Source of the DNA: Bacilli bacterium
Lineage (GTDB): Bacteria; Bacillota_I; Bacilli_A; RFN20; UBA1709
Assembly: GCA_017457045.1 (NCBI GenBank)
Contig: JAFTIF010000003.1
Location: forward strand, 248,001-312,000
Direction of reading: 5' to 3'
Length of the DNA: 64,000 nucleotides
Of this stretch, positions 60,505 to 64,000 are shown one piece after another. The translations under genes were made by a program, and so were the position numbers. Numbering within the stretch: position 1 is the first letter of the stretch; each line of letters opens with the position of its first letter. A model generated the notes under the pieces. That model was given only the letters and a program-made list of their open reading frames with translations. It was not told where the DNA came from and made no database searches.

Positions 60505-62715
60505 TTAGTTTTTGCTTACTCTATTTACTTCATAAATACCATTTACAGTACTTTTTAATACATTAAATATTTCATGTAAATGTTGATGATCTTTTACTTG
60601 AATACACATATTGAAATATGCGGTCATAGTTGATTCATTTCTATTAGCATTCATTGAGTGAATTGATACTTTTAAGGTTGCAAGTTTATTAATAATATCA
60701 AACAACATATTTGCTCTATCTTGAGCAATAATTTGAATATCTGCATAACAATTAATCTTATTTTCAGCAAAATATTCATAATCCCAATCCAAATCAATAA
60801 GTCTAGCTTTATCATTTTGAATATTTGGACAATCGTGTCTATGAACTTTGACACCTTGTCCTTTAGAAATATATCCTACAATCTTATCACCAGGAATTGG
60901 AGAACAACATTGAGAGAAACTTATAGCAATTTTGTCAATACCAGGAACAATAATGCCATTATTACCTCGAGTTTCTTTCTTTCTATTTGTATAGATTGAA
61001 AAATCTACTTCTTTTTTAGTTTCCTCTTGTTTAATAGTATCTAGAATTTTACCAATATTTACTCCTCTATTGGCAATAGCTAATAAAAACTGTTCAAAAT
61101 GATCGAAATTTAGCTCTTCTAAATATGATTTATTGTCTAAACGTTTGTAAATTTCTTTAGAGTCTAACTTTAATTGTTTGATGTTATAATCTAAGATTTC
61201 TTTACCAAGTTTGATTAAATCATCTTTTCTTTGTTCATTGTTATATTTTGTTAATGCTTTTTTGATTGCATTTCTAGCGGATGCCGTTTTAGCGATCTTT
61301 AACCAACCTTCACTTGGAATAGCATCAGGATTATTTGATGTTTTAATGTCAACAACATCACCTGTTTTTAGTTCAGTATTTAATGGCACTAAAATACCAT
61401 TTACTGTTGCTCCAGTTGTTCGATGTCCAACTTGAGTATGAATTCTATAAGCAAAGTCAATTGGAGTTGATCCGGCAGGCAAATCTATTACACGACCTTT
61501 TGGAGTAAAAATATAAACATTTGCTTCAAAAATATCTTTTTGTAATGATTCCATATAGCCTTTTGCATTAGCTTCACTTTCTTCAGTATTACTCATAGTA
61601 ATAAGTTCTCTAAACCAATACAATTTTTCTTCAATTTCTCTTTGTTCTGCTTTTGCGTCGTATGCAGAACTTTCTTTATATCTCCAGTGAGCAGCAACTC
61701 CGGTTTCAGCAATAGAATCCATTTGTTCTGTCCTTATTTGAATCTCAAAAATATTGCCGTCTTCAGCAATAATTGTAGTATGTAAAGATTGATACAAGTT
61801 TGGCTTTGGCATCGCTACATAGTCTTTAAATCGACCAGGAATTGGACGATAGTTAGCATGAATATGACCTAACACTTCATAACAATGTGTATCTGTATCA
61901 GTAATTACTCTTAAAGCTTGTAAATCATAAATTTCTTCAAACTTTTTACCTTTTACATACATTTTTTTATAAATACTGTACATGTTTTTAACACGTCCAG
62001 ATAATCTATGAGGGATACTATGTTCAATAAGTAATTTTTCAATATTTTTACTCATTGATTTCATGATTAAAGTTCTTTCTTCTTGTTTTTGTGATAATAA
62101 TGATTTAATTTCTAAATATTTTTCTGGTTCCAAATATTTTAAACATAAATCTTCTAATTCGCTTTTAATAGTATTAATCCCTAATCTATGGGCGATAGGT
62201 GCGTATACTTCTAAAGTTTCACGAGCAATTTTCTTTTGCTTTTCAGGTCTTTGAGCTTGTAAAGTACGCATATTATGTAATCTATCAGCAAGCTTAATGA
62301 TAATTACACGTATATCTTTCGCCATTGCGATAAAGATTTTACGATGGTTTTCAGCTTGGAATTCTTCTTCGCTTTTTTCGGCAAGTTTACTAACTTTTGT
62401 AACTGCTTCGACTAATGTAGCAACTTCTTCACCAAATAAATTATGAATATCTTGTTTTGTTATACCACAATCTTCGATTGTATCATGTAAAAGACCAGCT
62501 ACAATTGTAGTAGGTCCTGCTTGTAATTCAGTTAGAATGTATGCAACATTTATTAAGTGGTAGATATATGGTTCTCCACTTTTTCTAAATTGTCCATCAT
62601 GTTTTTTAAAAGCAAAATCATATGCTTTTTTTATTAAATCAAAACTTTCTTTTCTAGATAAATATCTTTCTGCAGAAATGAGTACATCTTCAAAACTTTT
62701 GTTTACAACTTTCAT
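60505..62715 (-). CDS. relA: Bifunctional (p)ppGpp synthetase/hydrolase Rel
   Basis: Stringent-response enzyme that makes and degrades (p)ppGpp. The HD hydrolase part has IYHLINVAYILTE and VAGLLHDTIEDCG with RLHNMRTL, so hydrolase activity is expected; the synthetase part has YDLQALRVITDTDTHCYEVL and GRFKDYVAMPKPNLYQSLHT; TGS follows (about 385-450, VYIFTPKGRVIDLPAGSTPI) and a C-terminal ACT domain (about 660-736). An in-frame GTG at 62733 is the edge of GGAGGTGAG; ATG 62715 is chosen (736 aa). It follows apt by 30 bp. Confidence 0.97.
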   Translation of the reverse strand: MKVVNKSFEDVLISAERYLSRKESFDLIKKAYDFAFKKHDGQFRKSGEPYIYHLINVAYILTELQAGPTTIVAGLLHDTIEDCGITKQDIHNLFGEEVATLVEAVTKVSKLAEKSEEEFQAENHRKIFIAMAKDIRVIIIKLADRLHNMRTLQAQRPEKQKKIARETLEVYAPIAHRLGINTIKSELEDLCLKYLEPEKYLEIKSLLSQKQEERTLIMKSMSKNIEKLLIEHSIPHRLSGRVKNMYSIYKKMYVKGKKFEEIYDLQALRVITDTDTHCYEVLGHIHANYRPIPGRFKDYVAMPKPNLYQSLHTTIIAEDGNIFEIQIRTEQMDSIAETGVAAHWRYKESSAYDAKAEQREIEEKLYWFRELITMSNTEESEANAKGYMESLQKDIFEANVYIFTPKGRVIDLPAGSTPIDFAYRIHTQVGHRTTGATVNGILVPLNTELKTGDVVDIKTSNNPDAIPSEGWLKIAKTASARNAIKKALTKYNNEQRKDDLIKLGKEILDYNIKQLKLDSKEIYKRLDNKSYLEELNFDHFEQFLLAIANRGVNIGKILDTIKQEETKKEVDFSIYTNRKKETRGNNGIIVPGIDKIAISFSQCCSPIPGDKIVGYISKGQGVKVHRHDCPNIQNDKARLIDLDWDYEYFAENKINCYADIQIIAQDRANMLFDIINKLATLKVSIHSMNANRNESTMTAYFNMCIQVKDHQHLHEIFNVLKSTVNGIYEVNRVSKN

Positions 62716-62745
62716 AAATATACTCACCTCCACTTCTTATATTTA

Positions 62746-63258
62746 TTAATATTGTACTAATGTTTTTACGTTATATCCTTTAATTAATTCGCGACCCTTT
62801 AAATCGACTAATTCGATAAGGAAAGCGCAACCTACAACTTCTCCACCCAATTCTTCAATTAGTTTAATTGTTGCTTCAACTGTGCCGCCTGTAGCTAATA
62901 AGTCGTCAACAACTAAAACTTTTTGGCCTTTTTTAACTGAGTCTGCATGTACACATAATGTATTTGATCCATATTCTAAATCATATGCATATGAGATAGT
63001 TTTTCTTGGTAATTTTCCTGGTTTTCTAATAGGTACAAAACCTAAGCCTAATTCGTAAGCTACTGGACAGCCAAAGATAAATCCTCTAGCTTCAGGTCCA
63101 ACAATTAATTCTGCCCCAACTTCTTTAGCAAAATCAGAAATTTTTCTTGTAGCATACTTGTATGCTTCACCATCATTCATCAATGGTGTAATATCTCTAA
63201 ATAAAATACCTTCTTTTGGGAAATTTGGAATGTCTGCAATATATTTTTTTAAATCCAT
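62746..63258 (-). CDS. apt: Adenine phosphoribosyltransferase
   Basis: Salvage enzyme making AMP from adenine and PRPP. The PRPP loop is [16 protein letters not shown]; the N-terminal [17 protein letters not shown] and [10 protein letters not shown] are family motifs. An in-frame GTG at 63276 lies in the GAAGGAGAG region; ATG 63258 is chosen (170 aa). Co-transcribed with relA, as in B. subtilis, where recJ lies upstream; recJ is missing here. A cre-like site and promoter lie upstream. Confidence 0.96.
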   Translation of the reverse strand: MDLKKYIADIPNFPKEGILFRDITPLMNDGEAYKYATRKISDFAKEVGAELIVGPEARGFIFGCPVAYELGLGFVPIRKPGKLPRKTISYAYDLEYGSNTLCVHADSVKKGQKVLVVDDLLATGGTVEATIKLIEELGGEVVGCAFLIELVDLKGRELIKGYNVKTLVQY

Positions 63259-63285
63259 AGTAATACTCTCCTTCACACAATTTAT

Positions 63286-63314
63286 ATTTTAATAAAAAAT
63301 ATAAGTAAAATCAA
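63286..63314 (-). promoter_or_regulatory. Sigma-A promoter for apt-relA
   Basis: On the minus strand TTGATT (63314-63309), 17-bp spacer, TAAAAT (63291-63286). Confidence 0.72.
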
Positions 63315-63325
63315 ATCTATTTAAA

Positions 63326-63339
63326 TGTAAACGCTTTCA
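63326..63339. promoter_or_regulatory. Catabolite-responsive element (cre) upstream of apt-relA
   Basis: TGTAAACGCTTTCA (minus strand TGAAAGCGTTTACA) fits the TGWAANCGNTNWCA consensus at all fixed positions on both strands. It is centred about 53 bp upstream of the expected apt start point, upstream of the -35, a place that in B. subtilis often means activation by CcpA. Confidence 0.7.
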
Positions 63340-63340
63340 A

Positions 63341-63370
63341 AATAAAAAGAGGTCTAAATAATAGACCTCT
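63341..63370 (-). terminator. Rho-independent terminator after secF
   Basis: On the minus strand AGAGGTCTA / TAGACCTCT with loop TTATT and TTTTTATT. Confidence 0.88.
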
Positions 63371-63375
63371 ATAAA

Positions 63376-64000
63376 TTAATCATTAATTCCAAAGAATATA
63401 TATTCTTCAGCTTCAGTTGATTTCTTTTTAGGTTTAGAAGCACGTTTCTTTTCCCATTTTTCTTTGATTGCTGAGAATTTTGTGTCTAATGTGACAAATA
63501 GACCAGGAGCCATAAATACAGATGATAATACACCAGCAACTAAACCTATTGTCATAGCAATATTGAAGTTAATACTTGCTTCACTACCGAATACTAATAA
63601 TGCAATAATTGCAAGTACAGTTGACAATGAAGTTAAGATTGTACGAGTCATTGTATTTTGTAAAGCTTTATTTGTGTAATCTAAACGTTTTTCATAGTCA
63701 ATGTATTTTTCATTAGCTTCATTTTGTAATTCTCTGATTCTATCGAATGTAACAATAGTATCGTTAACAGAATAACCAATAATTGATAGAGCTGCAGAAA
63801 CAAATTCAATATCCATTTCAATTCTAAAGATAATGAAGAAGATAACCATAATTAATGCGTCATGTCCTAAAGCAGCAATAGCTGAAATAGAATATGATAA
63901 TTTAAATCTTAATGCTACATAAAGAATAATCAATAATACAGCAATTCCTAATGCAGCTAAAGCATTCTTAACTGTTTCACGACCTACAATAGGAGAAACA
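63376..64000 (-). CDS. secF: Protein translocase subunit SecF (C-terminal part; runs off window)
   Basis: C-terminal half of SecF or a fused SecDF, the membrane component that pulls secreted proteins through SecYEG. The frame is open to the window edge; the first visible residues VSPIVGRETVKNA are the family's TM2 preface. Then come ALRFKLSYSISAIAALGHDA, the SecF motif ALSIIGYSVNDTIVTFDRIR and two more helices, and a basic tail KWEKKRASKPKKKSTEAEEY. In B. subtilis secDF lies near recJ-apt-relA, which fits. Confidence 0.94.
   Translation of the reverse strand, partial: VSPIVGRETVKNALAALGIAVLLIILYVALRFKLSYSISAIAALGHDALIMVIFFIIFRIEMDIEFVSAALSIIGYSVNDTIVTFDRIRELQNEANEKYIDYEKRLDYTNKALQNTMTRTILTSLSTVLAIIALLVFGSEASINFNIAMTIGLVAGVLSSVFMAPGLFVTLDTKFSAIKEKWEKKRASKPKKKSTEAEEYIFFGIND

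Noticed and set aside
1..64000. Mycoplasma-type code (TGA as Trp)
   Set aside because: TGA ends yqfD in an ATGA overlap and also the C39-like gene, and conserved tryptophans use TGG.

Overview
The window is a 64 kb chromosomal stretch of an AT-rich, Gram-positive, endospore-forming member of the Bacillota. The AT-rich codon use, single-chain GlyRS, PlsY, YqeH, YneF and lack of biosynthetic islands look more like the Erysipelotrichia or other Mollicutes-related Bacilli than Bacillus itself; the exact lineage is an inference. The code is standard: TGA ends yqfD (in an ATGA overlap with phoH) and the C39-like gene, so this is not the Mycoplasma code. No tRNA, rRNA, IS element, prophage or CRISPR array was seen.

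Layout. 1-5.5 kb: the end of clpB, a fused MacB/FtsX-type ABC exporter and a large lipoprotein. 5.6-16.3 kb: RNA modification (rsmE, mtaB), ilvA, deoC, rpsU, an MFS carrier, then a yqfC-yqfD-phoH-[C39-like]-ybeY-cdd-era-recO cluster. 16.4-26.7 kb: glyS-dnaG-sigA-trmK, yqfQ, cshB-nfo, a DUF2624-like gene, ispG, rpmG and an MBL hydrolase. 27-39.5 kb: efp, spoIIIAH, yqhY, a Xaa-Pro peptidase, nusB-xseAB-tlyA-recN-spoIVB-spo0A, then dinB-xerD-deoB. 39.5-43.3 kb (minus): yqeG-yqeH-yhbY, a NadD-YqeK-RsfS triple fusion, and fRMsr. 43.4-50.7 kb: sigK, a lipoprotein with a decayed copy beside it, parE-parC and divergent plsY. 50.7-64 kb (minus): secF, apt-relA, a membrane protein, a DUF1538/PII module, T-box-hisS-aspS, a 6S-like RNA, tkt, a SirA-like gene and yneF.

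The order follows Bacillus subtilis neighbourhoods closely (yqf, yqh/spo0A, yqe, secDF-apt-relA-hisS-aspS, tkt-yneE(sirA)-yneF, plsY/parE-parC). Synteny therefore supports several weak calls, and departures stand out: only spoIIIAH remains beside efp; a C39-like membrane protein sits where yqfF is expected; a DUF1538/PII module separates relA from hisS; nadD, yqeK and rsfS are one gene.

Sporulation is the main thread. Spo0A has a TGTCGAA box in front of its own gene, and a second box lies just upstream of the SirA-like gene. yqfC, yqfD, yqfQ, spoIIIAH, spoIVB and an uninterrupted sigK are present. Two sporulation genes (yqfC, spoIVB) have their ribosome binding site inside a terminator-like hairpin.

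Other striking items are a roughly 120-residue His/Cys-rich repeat tail on HisS, a perfect cre-like site upstream of apt-relA, and an EF-P lacking the usual lysine at the tip of its modification loop. All calls are from reading the sequence; no database search was run.
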